Origin: Candidatus Symbiothrix sp.
GTDB lineage: Bacteria; Bacteroidota; Bacteroidia; Bacteroidales; Azobacteroidaceae
Length of the DNA: 49,003 nt
Assembly: GCA_031261285.1 (NCBI GenBank)
Contig: JAISKM010000123.1
Span: 1-49,003, forward strand
Direction: 5' to 3'
The position numbers were made by a program, and so were the translations under genes. A model generated the notes under the pieces. The model had not been told where the DNA came from. It was given only the letters and a program-made list of their open reading frames with translations, and made no database searches. Below, one piece after another: positions 7,349 to 15,808 of this stretch (position 1 is the stretch's first letter; each line of letters opens with the position of its first letter).

Positions 7349-9613
7349 ATGAAAAAAAAGGACGCTGACATGGATTTTCGGAAGGTGTCGGACGACGAGC
7401 AGGTGCAAAAAGCCTACGAGCGTCTGCTGGACGCTTATGGCAAGTCGAATCACCGGAAGAAATTTGATGTTCTCAACAAGGCGTTCAAATTTGCCGACCA
7501 GGCACACAAGGGCGTCAAAAGGCGGTCGGGTGAACCTTACATCATGCACCCACTGGCTGTGGCGCTGATTGTGATTGACGAATTGGGGCTTGGCTCTACG
7601 TCTATCGCGGCTGCTTTGCTCCACGATGTGGTCGAAGATACGGACTATACCGTTGAAGATATTCGCAACCTTTTCGGCGATAAAGTGGCGCAATTGGTGG
7701 ACGGATTGACTAAAATTTCAGGCGGGATTTTTGCTGAGGCAGCTTCGGCACAGGCTGAAAATATGCGCCGGTTGTTGCTCACGATGTCCGACGACATTCG
7801 CGTCATTTTGATAAAAATCGCCGACCGGTTGCATAACATGCGCACACTTGGGTCACTTTTGCCTGCCAAACAGTACAAAATTGCGGGTGAAACCATGTAT
7901 CTCTACGCACCGATGGCGCATCGCTTGGGATTGTTTGCCATTAAAACCGAGTTAGAAGATTTGAGTTTTAAGTATGAGCACCCCGAGGAATACAAGCAAA
8001 TCGAAAATAAATTAGCTGAAAGCGAAGCGAATCGCGACCGTATCTACACCAAATTTGCATTGCCTTTGGAGACGAAATTGAACGCGATGGGGCTGAAATA
8101 TAAAATGCACTTGCGGACGAAGTCGATTTATTCGATTTGGCACAAGATGCACTCCAAAAATATTAGCTTTGAGGATATATATGACATTTTTGCCGCGCGC
8201 ATCATCTTTGAACCGAAAGAAGATGTGGACGTCAAAAAGCAGTGCTGGGACATTTATTCGGTGATTACCGACCTCTACAAACCGCGTCCCGACCGCCTGC
8301 GCGACTGGTTGAGCCAACCGAAAGCCAATGGTTATCAGGCGCTTCACGTGACGGTGATGGGTCCGGACGGCTACTGGATTGAGATTCAGATTCGGAGCGA
8401 CAAGATGGACAATATTGCCGAAAAAGGGTATGCTGCCCACTGGAAATACAAGGAGGAAAATCCGGACGAGTTGCAAGAATCGACCGAACTCGATCACTGG
8501 CTGGAGCGTATTCAGGACGTTTTGGAGTCGCCAAGTCCGAATGCTATGGACTTTTTGGACACCATCAAACTGAACCTTTATGGTTCGGAAATATTTGTTT
8601 TCACGCCCCGTGGGGAGATGCGAACCTTGCCGCAAAGTGCTACAGCTCTGGATTTTGCGTATGAAATTCACACGAACGTGGGCGATCACTGTATCGGTGC
8701 CAAAGTCAATCACAAATTAGTGCCGTTGAGCCACCACCTGTCGAGTGGCGATCAGGTCGAAATCCTTACATCGGCTGCTCACCACCCGAAAGAGGAATGG
8801 CTGAATTTTGTGACGACCGCTAAAGCGAAAACGAAAATTGAACTGTTTCTCAAAAAAGAACAACGCGCCAAGGTGAAAGAAGGCGAAAAAATATTAATGC
8901 TCGCCCTTCAAAAGGCAGAAATAGAGCCGACACAGCAGGTGTTGGACAAATTTTGCTCGTTCTACGGTTTCCCAAAAAAGGAAAATCTGTACTATGCGAT
9001 TGCCGAAAAACAAATTGAACTGCCTGAAAATCTGCGTAAAGTGTTGAAGGAAAAGACGGAAGGTGGTATCATACACTATATCACCCATGCATTTCAAGGT
9101 AATAAAACGGACAACAAGACCGACAAAAAAGCGGCAATCGAGGTACCTGATATTGATAAAAAACAGGCTTACGTCCTGAAAGAGGAAGAGTTTCAGAAAA
9201 ATTTCCTTACCGATTCGTGCTGCAATCCTATTCCGGGCGATGATGTGTTTGGCTTTGTTCGCGACGACGGACGGCTTGAAATTCACAAACATTCGTGTCC
9301 GTCTGCTCTGCCGCTCAAAACGCGTTTCGGCAACCGCATCGTCAGTTGCGAATGGGCAGATTATCAAAATTTCTCGTTCCCAAGTGCGGTTCAACTGAAA
9401 GGCATTGACCGTATCGGCATGCTCAACGACATCACACGTGCCATCACCTACGAATTTTCAGTCAATGTGCGCAAGCTCAACATCGAATCCAAAGACGGCT
9501 TTTTTGAAGGCCGCATCGAAGTCGACATCCGCAGTGTAGACGACATCAACAAGCTCACAACGCGCCTGCAAAAAATTAAAGGCGTCAAAAGTGTAGTGCG
9601 AATCACGGATTAA
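7349..9613 (+). CDS. Bifunctional (p)ppGpp synthetase/hydrolase, RelA/SpoT family
   Basis: 754 residues from the chosen start (MKKKDADMDF); the 18 extra upstream codons would cross the promoter. Domains in order: HD hydrolase (about 45-200) with 'LLHDVVEDT' intact; (p)ppGpp synthetase (about 240-370) with 'GYQALHVTVMG' and 'EIQIRSDKMDNIAEKGYAAHWKYKE'; TGS (about 405-465, 'IFVFTPRGEMRTLPQSATALDFAYE'); a helical region; and a C-terminal ACT domain ('IDRIGMLNDITRAITYE'). Both catalytic domains look complete, so it should make and degrade the alarmone in the stringent response. Its 3' end overlaps by 11 bp the convergent ABC transporter gene. Confidence 0.95.
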   Translation: MKKKDADMDFRKVSDDEQVQKAYERLLDAYGKSNHRKKFDVLNKAFKFADQAHKGVKRRSGEPYIMHPLAVALIVIDELGLGSTSIAAALLHDVVEDTDYTVEDIRNLFGDKVAQLVDGLTKISGGIFAEAASAQAENMRRLLLTMSDDIRVILIKIADRLHNMRTLGSLLPAKQYKIAGETMYLYAPMAHRLGLFAIKTELEDLSFKYEHPEEYKQIENKLAESEANRDRIYTKFALPLETKLNAMGLKYKMHLRTKSIYSIWHKMHSKNISFEDIYDIFAARIIFEPKEDVDVKKQCWDIYSVITDLYKPRPDRLRDWLSQPKANGYQALHVTVMGPDGYWIEIQIRSDKMDNIAEKGYAAHWKYKEENPDELQESTELDHWLERIQDVLESPSPNAMDFLDTIKLNLYGSEIFVFTPRGEMRTLPQSATALDFAYEIHTNVGDHCIGAKVNHKLVPLSHHLSSGDQVEILTSAAHHPKEEWLNFVTTAKAKTKIELFLKKEQRAKVKEGEKILMLALQKAEIEPTQQVLDKFCSFYGFPKKENLYYAIAEKQIELPENLRKVLKEKTEGGIIHYITHAFQGNKTDNKTDKKAAIEVPDIDKKQAYVLKEEEFQKNFLTDSCCNPIPGDDVFGFVRDDGRLEIHKHSCPSALPLKTRFGNRIVSCEWADYQNFSFPSAVQLKGIDRIGMLNDITRAITYEFSVNVRKLNIESKDGFFEGRIEVDIRSVDDINKLTTRLQKIKGVKSVVRITD

Positions 9614-11759
9614 TTGCCGGCATTTGTTTTTTCCACATTTGAGAATAGCGTCCTTGAGCGGCGTATAGCTCACGGTGCGAGCCTTGCTCTACCACTTGAC
9701 CGTTCTCAAGCACTATAATTTTATCCGCATTGACCACTGTGCTCAAGCGATGGGCGATGATGACAATTGTTTTCCCTTGATTTTTAAGCTCTTGAATGGT
9801 TTGTTGCACAAACTGTTCCGATTCGGAATCGAGCGAAGAAGTTGCCTCATCCAATATCAAGATTTCAGGCTCTTTGTATAAGGCGCGTGCAATCGCCAGA
9901 CGCTGTTTTTGTCCGCCCGACAATTGTGTCCCGTTTTCGCCAATATAGGTATTGAACCCCTTAGGAAGATTTTCTATGAATGGCATCAGACCTAACTGTT
10001 TAACAATTTGAATAATTTTGTCCATATCCGGATTGAAATCTCCGACGGCAATATTGTCGATAATGTTTCCTGAAAAGAGATTGAGTTGTTGCGGTACGGC
10101 ACTTATTGTCTTGCGCATACTTTCATTTGTGAAAAAATCAATATTCTGTCCATTAATCGTTATTTTCCCCGACCGGATAGGATATAATTTTTGTAATAAT
10201 GATACTAATGTTGTTTTACCGGAACCACTTTCTCCTATGATGGCCGTGAGTTTGCCTTTCGGAATAGTCAACGAAAAATCAACAAATAAGTCTTTCCGAC
10301 TTCCGTAAGAGAATGAAATAGCTTCAAAACAAATATCTGCAATGTCGTTTTCTTTGAGTTCAATTTTGTTTTCTTCCGATTCTCTTTCCAAATCCATAAT
10401 TTCAAACAGACGGTCAGATGCGATTAAAGCGTTTTGTATGGTTTTATTGGCACCGATCAAACTGGTGGCAGGTCCCATGAAATAACCAATTATCGAATAG
10501 AAAGCAAGCAAGGTTCCGGGAGTAATCGAATTGTCTATTACATAATAAGAACCTATCCAAAGTAGTAATATCGTAAATAATTGGCTGATAAACCCGGCCG
10601 CATTTCCCGTAAATAAAGCATTTAATCCTGAACGGTAAACGGTTTGCATCATCCATACAAATTTGTTTTCGGTCTTAATATTTGTATACTCTTCAATTCC
10701 AAACTGTCTAATTGTTTTTATTGAACTGACAGACTCCACTAATTGGCTTTGCAACTCGGCTGATGTTTCCATGATTTTCCGTTCCTGCTTTTTATTCAAC
10801 TTGTCTGTGATAAAATACAAAACAACATACAACGGAATAATCATCAACATAATCAGCGAAAGTTCCCAACTGTATACAAACATCAATGCGAAAGAGAAAA
10901 TAACGATAAATACATTGACTATCAGAGATATAGATACATCGTTAATGAAAGCCCTGATTTTAACAGCATCTCCCATTCGGGATAATATTTCTCCCACCCG
11001 CATGGTATCAAAAAATTGCTGAGGCAGTCGCAATAAATGTTTATAATAGCCCAACACAAGCCGGGTATCAATCTGCTGACCGGTTTTCATCATGAAAACA
11101 CTTTGAAAAATACCGGTAAAAAGTTGCAACAGCATAATCAAAATCATTATCACGCTTAGCAAATTCAGCAAATTAATATTTCCTTCCGGCAAAATTTTAT
11201 CTGTGAGTTTCTGGATATAAATAGAAGTGGATAATCCCAATAATGTATAAATTATAGCACCGAACAGGCATTGGAACAGAACGCTTTTATGTGGCTGGAG
11301 CAAATAAAGAAAGCGGCTTAGATTGGATATTTTCCGATTCCCTTCCTGAAAATCTTCTCCCGGCATTATCAGTATCAAATAGCCTGTCCAAATGGCGCAA
11401 AATTCATCTATTGAAACTTTGTGCATTTGCCCGTCGCCGGGGTCCATGTATTCTATCATGCCCTTTTTCACTTTGTAAATGACAAGGAAGTGGCTTAACT
11501 TTCCATGAATAATCACATGGGCAATCGTTGGGACGGGAATTTTGCTTAACGCATCCCGATCTCCTTTTACACCTTTGGCAACAAATCCCAATTTTTCGGC
11601 AGCAGTGACCATGCCCAACACATTGGTTCCTTTTTTATCCGTACCCGCAATTTGCCGAATGTAGGCAATGGAAAGTTGCAGATGGAAGAATGAAGCCACT
11701 GAAGCGAGGCATGTTGCCCCGCAATCGGTTATATCCCTTTGTTTGATTTTTATACTCAT
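9603..11759 (-). CDS. Peptidase-containing ABC transporter (C39, PCAT)
   Basis: 718 residues starting at MSIKIKQRDITDCG; the nine codons upstream would overlap the HlyD gene further. The C39 domain (about 1-135) has 'QRDITDCGATCLASV' with catalytic Cys13, 'GKLSHFLVIY' with the histidine, and 'YMDPGDG' with the aspartate. Six membrane segments span about 160-430. The nucleotide-binding domain has Walker A GESGSGKTTL at 509, signature LSGGQKQR at 613, Walker B 'ILILDEATSSLDSE' and H-loop 'IIAHRLST'. PCATs cut leader peptides after a double glycine and export the product. The ATG overlaps the stop of the HlyD gene (ATGA), so the two are translationally coupled. The two double-glycine peptides nearby are probable substrates. 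Confidence 0.95.
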   Translation of the reverse strand: MSIKIKQRDITDCGATCLASVASFFHLQLSIAYIRQIAGTDKKGTNVLGMVTAAEKLGFVAKGVKGDRDALSKIPVPTIAHVIIHGKLSHFLVIYKVKKGMIEYMDPGDGQMHKVSIDEFCAIWTGYLILIMPGEDFQEGNRKISNLSRFLYLLQPHKSVLFQCLFGAIIYTLLGLSTSIYIQKLTDKILPEGNINLLNLLSVIMILIMLLQLFTGIFQSVFMMKTGQQIDTRLVLGYYKHLLRLPQQFFDTMRVGEILSRMGDAVKIRAFINDVSISLIVNVFIVIFSFALMFVYSWELSLIMLMIIPLYVVLYFITDKLNKKQERKIMETSAELQSQLVESVSSIKTIRQFGIEEYTNIKTENKFVWMMQTVYRSGLNALFTGNAAGFISQLFTILLLWIGSYYVIDNSITPGTLLAFYSIIGYFMGPATSLIGANKTIQNALIASDRLFEIMDLERESEENKIELKENDIADICFEAISFSYGSRKDLFVDFSLTIPKGKLTAIIGESGSGKTTLVSLLQKLYPIRSGKITINGQNIDFFTNESMRKTISAVPQQLNLFSGNIIDNIAVGDFNPDMDKIIQIVKQLGLMPFIENLPKGFNTYIGENGTQLSGGQKQRLAIARALYKEPEILILDEATSSLDSESEQFVQQTIQELKNQGKTIVIIAHRLSTVVNADKIIVLENGQVVEQGSHRELYAAQGRYSQMWKKQMPAINP

Positions 11760-12898
11760 TGCTTGATAATCTTCGGATTCATCCAATCATCTACTTTGTC
11801 AAACAACAATTGCCACACACTTCTGCGGGTCAGTTGAAAACGCCCGGTCAGGGTCATCCCCTTTTGAATACATCCCTGATAACCGTTTTTCAATTGCAGA
11901 CAATGGGTATTCAGTTTGCATCTTACCCTAAACACCGGACGATCGGATACGGTAACTATATCTTTTAATACTTCGGTCACTTGCCCTTCAATCAATCCCC
12001 ATTCACGATAATCAAACGCATCGAATTGGAATACAACATCCTGTCCGTCATGAATAAATCCTATGTCGGAAGGAGAAATATAACATTCTGCCAACAAGGA
12101 ATCGGAAGCGGAAATATAGGCGATTGCCTGGTTAGGAGCTATAAAATTACCTGATTGAAATCCGGCAACCTGCACCAATGTGCCCGATACCGGTGCTGTG
12201 ATGACATAATTCCGTTTTTCTTTTGCCAATTGCCGAACATTGGAAAGTAATGTTTGATTTTCTATTTTTAAGTTAGTTTGTTCGCTTTGCCATGCGGTGT
12301 AAAATTCTTCTTTCAGGTTATCCAAAAGGCTTTCGGCTTTTTCCAGGTTGTTTTTTAAAGTCAAATAATCAAATTCCGAAGCGGCATTTTTCCGGTATAG
12401 TTTTTGAACGGTTTCGTAATCCTTTCTTAAAAAATCAATCTGGATTTTCTGATCATTTAGTTTGGAACGGTAACGGCTATATTCTGCCATATATTTGGAT
12501 GTCTGAGGTTTTTCATTCCCTTTTAATAATCGGGCAATATCATTAATAAACAGGTCGTTCTGTGTTTTCTTTTCTGCTTCCAGCGAGAGTTGTTCCTCCA
12601 ATCGCTCCGTATTAAAAATAATCAGGGTATCTCCCTCGACCACACTTGCGTTCTCATGAAGCCTGTAAGCGGTAACTTCTCCTTGAACTGAAGATTGCAG
12701 AATGGTATTTTCCATGGGTGTCCGGATTACGCCCCTACTTTGTGTGCTGATATCCACTTTGATAAAAGGCAATGACGCCAAGGCAACAGCAATCGAAAGC
12801 AAAACAGACGAATAAATTATTTTGCTTTTAGTCCTGAGTTTGGAATAGTAATTCTCAGCAGAATATTCAATGATTTCAGGTGGAAATATCTGGGGCAT
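11756..12898 (-). CDS. HlyD-family membrane fusion protein (peptide exporter adaptor)
   Basis: 380 residues. One membrane segment near the N-terminus (about 28-48, 'IIYSSVLLSIAVALASLPFI'), then 'STQSRGVIRTPMENTILQSSVQGEV', the first half of the lipoyl motif; a coiled coil about 110-210; then 'ITAPVSGTLVQVAGFQSGNFIAPNQ', the second half; and a beta-barrel C-terminus. Such adaptors join an inner-membrane ABC exporter to an outer-membrane channel; no TolC-like gene is in this window. The start is 2 bp after the stop of the upstream gene and the stop overlaps the PCAT start, so this is a tight operon. Confidence 0.92.
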   Translation of the reverse strand: MPQIFPPEIIEYSAENYYSKLRTKSKIIYSSVLLSIAVALASLPFIKVDISTQSRGVIRTPMENTILQSSVQGEVTAYRLHENASVVEGDTLIIFNTERLEEQLSLEAEKKTQNDLFINDIARLLKGNEKPQTSKYMAEYSRYRSKLNDQKIQIDFLRKDYETVQKLYRKNAASEFDYLTLKNNLEKAESLLDNLKEEFYTAWQSEQTNLKIENQTLLSNVRQLAKEKRNYVITAPVSGTLVQVAGFQSGNFIAPNQAIAYISASDSLLAECYISPSDIGFIHDGQDVVFQFDAFDYREWGLIEGQVTEVLKDIVTVSDRPVFRVRCKLNTHCLQLKNGYQGCIQKGMTLTGRFQLTRRSVWQLLFDKVDDWMNPKIIKQ

Positions 12899-12900
12899 GT

Positions 12901-14004
12901 TTATTTGAAAAATTTCTCCCAGAAACGGTTAGTAGTAGTCGCTTCTGATTTATAAAGTTGTGTTGTATATCCCTTTAATTTTTTATATCCTTTCTTTGTA
13001 TTTATTTTACTGTCATTCAAAAAAATAGCAGTATTCTCAAACTCAATCAATTCTTCTTTTTTATCAACAATAAATGAAAATAAATATTTAGATTTGATCT
13101 TGTCAAAATAATACGCATTTCCCTTTTTCCCTATTAACACAGAAACATTCATTTCCTCTAATGCTAATTCCCAAAGTACTATTCCTAAAAATTTAGCTTT
13201 GGTATACTCTCTTTTCCCTTTATTTACAATATTAAAATTAATACATAAGAGAACAGTATCCGACTTATTGACAATAAACTCAACAGAACCATATGTAGTA
13301 TTTGACTGTTCCGAAACAGCTTTTATGAAAATCAAAGAGTCATTATCATTATTGATTTTAAATACATTATCAAATTTTACTACTGATTCCAAGGTGGTAG
13401 GTATTGAATGAAATAGCATAGGAAATTGCTCTTCTTCTAAAATTTTTGATGTTTGAACATCATTTATCAAATGATTTAACTCAATTAATCTAAAATCAAA
13501 AGGCATTTCATTTTTATGGGGATTCATCTTGCCTAACTCAGCTGAATATAAAGCATAACTCTCTTTACTATCCTTATTTTTTTTATCCTTTTCAATTCCA
13601 TGCCACAAATATATCAATGGTCTATGAACATAGTTAGCTTTTAGATTGTAAATTGCCTTTTGTAGAATCCGATTAGCTTTTTCATAAGTAATGATTATTT
13701 CAGGCAGGTTGTTTTCTTTTGGTTCCAGCCCCATATAAATAAATTTATCCTCCTTACATACATAAGAATCAAATATATAACTCACTCTATAAAAATCCAA
13801 TGTGTCCGACAAAATGGTAACAATGGAAAAAAAACCATTTTCATCAGACAAAGCTGAATTTTCCGGTCGATTCCGATTTTGAATATATACACTTTCAACG
13901 GGTTCTTTTGTTTCGGAATCAACTACTCGACCAGAAATCAGACTTTGCGAAAAACTTTCAAAACTGATCGCCAACAAAAAGAAAAAAAACAAATCCTTCT
14001 TCAT
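12901..14004 (-). CDS. Exported protein with carboxypeptidase-regulatory-like domain
   Basis: 367 residues. A signal peptide is clear (MKKDLFFFFLLAISFESFSQ). Residues about 22-95 form a CarboxypepD_reg-like beta-sandwich ('ISGRVVDSETKEPVESVYIQNRNRP...GFFSI'). The remaining 270 residues have no motif I recognise; they contain strand-rich, lysine-rich segments. Proteins with this opening are common in Bacteroidota, often outer-membrane associated. Position between a double-glycine peptide and the exporter suggests a part in export, self-protection or surface handling of the peptide, but that is only context. Base composition is more A+T-rich than the exporter genes. Confidence 0.65.
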   Translation of the reverse strand: MKKDLFFFFLLAISFESFSQSLISGRVVDSETKEPVESVYIQNRNRPENSALSDENGFFSIVTILSDTLDFYRVSYIFDSYVCKEDKFIYMGLEPKENNLPEIIITYEKANRILQKAIYNLKANYVHRPLIYLWHGIEKDKKNKDSKESYALYSAELGKMNPHKNEMPFDFRLIELNHLINDVQTSKILEEEQFPMLFHSIPTTLESVVKFDNVFKINNDNDSLIFIKAVSEQSNTTYGSVEFIVNKSDTVLLCINFNIVNKGKREYTKAKFLGIVLWELALEEMNVSVLIGKKGNAYYFDKIKSKYLFSFIVDKKEELIEFENTAIFLNDSKINTKKGYKKLKGYTTQLYKSEATTTNRFWEKFFK

Positions 14005-14083
14005 AAAATCAAAAAATGTAATATTAAATCAAAACGAAAGAATTCAGATACATCTCTAAATTCTTTCGTTTAGTGCTGATGTA

Positions 14084-14317
14084 TTATTCAAAACCTAATA
14101 TGTCCTTCGTTAATGATACACCCACAGCTGTAATTATCGCTAATGCGATTTCAGCTCCATACTCTTTAACTAATTGAGTAAAAGTTTTTGCAACGGTATT
14201 TGCAGCTCCTTTAATCCAATTCCAAGCATCTTCAAAAATGTTGCCACCATCAATGTCTACCATTTCTTGATGCGTCATTGCACTCACGCCATAGGCGTTC
14301 AAATCTAATGTTTTCAT
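14084..14317 (-). CDS. Double-glycine precursor peptide A (bacteriocin-like)
   Basis: 77 residues. Leader MKTLDLNAYGVSAMTHQEMV continues to IDGG, with the Gly-Gly at 24-25. The mature part would be 52 residues beginning NIFEDAWNWIKG: an amphipathic stretch with two tryptophans, then a hydrophobic segment 'AEIALAIITAVGVSL'. No cysteines, so no disulphide or lanthionine. This is the pattern of class II-like bacteriocins or other exported peptides cut by C39 transporters. Its leader is near-identical in the first nine residues to that of precursor B (15569-15808). It is separated from the downstream exported-protein gene by 79 bp and has its own promoter. Confidence 0.8.
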   Translation of the reverse strand: MKTLDLNAYGVSAMTHQEMVDIDGGNIFEDAWNWIKGAANTVAKTFTQLVKEYGAEIALAIITAVGVSLTKDILGFE

Positions 14318-14423
14318 AATTTTACAAAATTATAAATTAATATTAATTACAAGCAACTTTTGCTTGCAAATCGCCCTGATTTTTTACGCGCGTTCAAAAA
14401 ATCCGTTTGATAATGCAAAGGTA
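14318..14423 (-). promoter_or_regulatory. Promoter and leader of precursor A (copy 1 of a duplicated leader)
   Basis: TACCTTTG at 14423-14416 (minus strand) is a consensus -7 element and gives an untranslated leader of about 90 nt. The leader contains the block 'TTTTTTGAACGCG', then the hairpin CAAGCAA-ctt-TTGCTTG (14350-14366). Both, and the order in which they occur, recur before precursor B. Confidence 0.7.
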
Positions 14424-14430
14424 CGGGCGC

Positions 14431-14453
14431 TCACGGCACAAAACAAGCCGTGA
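14431..14453. repeat. Hairpin at the 3' end of the HTH gene
   Basis: TCACGGC / GCCGTGA, a perfect 7-bp stem with a 9-nt loop. It covers the last seven codons or so and the stop codon of the HTH gene and lies just upstream of the precursor A promoter. It could slow or end transcription from the HTH gene, but there is no T-tract. Confidence 0.5.
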
Positions 14454-14748
14454 ATGAAAAATTGGAAAATAAATATCCTCCACCGGTTGTTTTTATTAAT
14501 TCTTCCTGTGATAATCGATGAAATTTACAAACAATTTCTAGTTCAAAACCGGTCGAATAATAATATGTTTCTGCACGACGTGAATATTCTATCGGCGCGC
14601 CCAATAGTTTCAACTCTTCTAAAATATCACGGAGCCTTCGGGTACTTAGCCTTAAATATTTCGCCAATTCTTCGGGTGTCCCCGTATGAGATTGCTGAAT
14701 ACATTTGTGTAATCGTTGCAACAACTCAATTTGTTTAAATACTATCAT
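14431..14748 (-). CDS. HTH protein with C-terminal double-glycine leader-like tail
   Basis: 105 residues. Residues 1-70 form a small winged-helix/HTH ('IELLQRLHKCIQQSHTGTPE', then 'LAKYLRLSTRRLRDILEELK'), typical of small Bacteroidota DNA-binding proteins that sit near peptide clusters. Residues 78-91 read HRLSQEELIKTTGG then G, which is the form of a double-glycine leader end (LSxxELxxxxGG), followed by only 14-15 residues, YLFSNFSFTACFVP. The tail could therefore be cleaved by the PCAT encoded in the same island. Promoter TAACTTTG at 14785-14778. Alternative: the tail is simply the C-terminal strand of the regulator and the GG is chance. Confidence 0.7.
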   Translation of the reverse strand: MIVFKQIELLQRLHKCIQQSHTGTPEELAKYLRLSTRRLRDILEELKLLGAPIEYSRRAETYYYSTGFELEIVCKFHRLSQEELIKTTGGGYLFSNFSFTACFVP

Positions 14749-14777
14749 ATCTTTATCAATTTAAAATAGTTTGGTCG

Positions 14778-14785
14778 CAAAGTTA
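14778..14785 (-). promoter_or_regulatory. Promoter of the HTH/GG gene
   Basis: TAACTTTG on the minus strand, 30 bp before the ATG at 14748. Fits the TAnnTTTG element. Confidence 0.55.
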
Positions 14786-14807
14786 AATTTTATGTATCTA
14801 AAAAAAG

Positions 14808-14851
14808 CGTAACATTCATATACATTTGATGTTTTGTATATGAATGTTACG
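14808..14851. promoter_or_regulatory. 17-bp perfect inverted repeat, operator candidate
   Basis: CGTAACATTCATATACA at 14808-14824 and its exact reverse complement at 14835-14851, spacer 10 nt. It lies about 25-65 bp upstream of the HTH gene's -7 element, where an activator or autoregulator would bind. No run of T follows it on the minus strand. No second copy was seen in the window. Confidence 0.5.
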
Positions 14852-14879
14852 AAAAAACATGCTCTAAAACATGTTTTTT
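14852..14879. terminator. Bidirectional intrinsic terminator
   Basis: AAAAAACATG - ctctaaaa - CATGTTTTTT: a perfect 10-bp stem with A6/T6 edges, so it reads as a terminator on both strands. On the minus strand it would end the precursor B/membrane-protein transcript before the HTH gene. Confidence 0.6.
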
Positions 14880-15022
14880 GCATTCTTTAACTAAATTTAC
14901 ATGCAGAATATAACGAAAATTTGTAAATTTTTATCAAGATAGATTTGTGTACGCTGCGCTTTACGAATAGCGATTCGGTGGTGTCGTGGATTATTTCGGG
15001 TGGAAATAAGGTGGGCATGAAA

Positions 15023-15556
15023 CTATTTGTTGTTTTGAACGTTTTTTAAGGAACGATAAGAAATCACTACAGAAATTATAATGCAGAGCAACAATACTAT
15101 TATATAAAACCAATTGGTATTTTCATTACAAAAACTAACATACACCTTACTCAATTCATAAAAGAAATTACCTTCCCTGTTCAATAAATAAATATTCATA
15201 AGGCCATTATTGAAAAACAGGAAAATTGAGTAAAAAAAATGAGAATAAAGCCAAATTATCAACAATGATAAAACTTTTAAATTACCTTTTTTTTGTTTTA
15301 CAATCCGATTTTCTAACTTTAAAACAAAAAAAACAGTTAAAAAAACGACTATAGAAGACAGCAATATGATTGAAAGCCAGTTGAGATTTAAGTACTTAAT
15401 TATAAAATTGATTTCATATTTTAAATTTGGAGTTGCAATATATGTTAATATTATATCAAAACCCACAAACAGGGGATATAAAAATAAAATGGGCAAAGGA
15501 ACCAAATTGATATGATTTCTATGACCCATTTTATTTTTGTTAGAGAATAGTACCAT
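15023..15556 (-). CDS. Small integral membrane protein next to precursor B
   Basis: 177 residues with four hydrophobic segments at about 18-40 (LVPLPILFLYPLFVGFDIIL), 56-77, 93-115 and 146-166, and a lysine-rich C-terminus. The second part of segment 1, 'FDIILTYIATPNLKYEINFI', resembles the D..LT......E.N pattern of DUF5658-like membrane proteins. It starts 12 bp after the stop of precursor B and is surely co-transcribed with it. A role in immunity to, or handling of, that peptide is plausible from position and size only. Strongly A+T-rich. Confidence 0.65.
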   Translation of the reverse strand: MVLFSNKNKMGHRNHINLVPLPILFLYPLFVGFDIILTYIATPNLKYEINFIIKYLNLNWLSIILLSSIVVFLTVFFVLKLENRIVKQKKGNLKVLSLLIIWLYSHFFYSIFLFFNNGLMNIYLLNREGNFFYELSKVYVSFCNENTNWFYIIVLLLCIIISVVISYRSLKNVQNNK

Positions 15557-15568
15557 TAGTCTAATGCT

Positions 15569-15808
15569 CTACTTGTTACCCGTCCCATTTCCTGCCGAAT
15601 TTCCATTACCACTTCCATTGGCAGTGCTATCGGCTGACACAGTTGTCCCAACTTTATTGTTATCGCCTACTACAACTGTACAAGACGACACCAAAGCTAC
15701 AACAACACAACAGATCGCAAAAGCCAAAAGTGATCCGCCTTCGTTTTCCAGCATTTCCTGATAAGTTATTTCATTTACGCTATAAGCGTTTAAATCTAAT
15801 GTTTTCAT
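15569..15808 (-). CDS. Double-glycine precursor peptide B
   Basis: 79 residues. Leader MKTLDLNAYSVNEITYQEML then ENEGG, with Gly-Gly at 24-25 as in precursor A. The product would be 54 residues: a hydrophobic stretch with three cysteines (SLLAFAICCVVVALVSSC), a short valine-rich part, and a Gly/Asn/Ser/Thr-rich tail 'ANGSGNGNSAGNGTGNK'. 'VSSC' also fits a lipobox, so lipidation is an alternative processing route. The leader identity with A and the shared promoter block argue that both are substrates of the nearby C39 transporter. Confidence 0.75.
   Translation of the reverse strand: MKTLDLNAYSVNEITYQEMLENEGGSLLAFAICCVVVALVSSCTVVVGDNNKVGTTVSADSTANGSGNGNSAGNGTGNK

Noticed and set aside
9603..9613. 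Missing terminator between RelA/SpoT and the PCAT as an antisense control device
   Set aside because: The 11-bp convergent overlap is common in tight genomes; nothing more in the sequence supports regulation.
14941..15049. Plus-strand frame LCTLRFTNSDSVVSWIISGG as a gene fragment
   Set aside because: Looks protein-like but has no start or recognisable family; too short to call.
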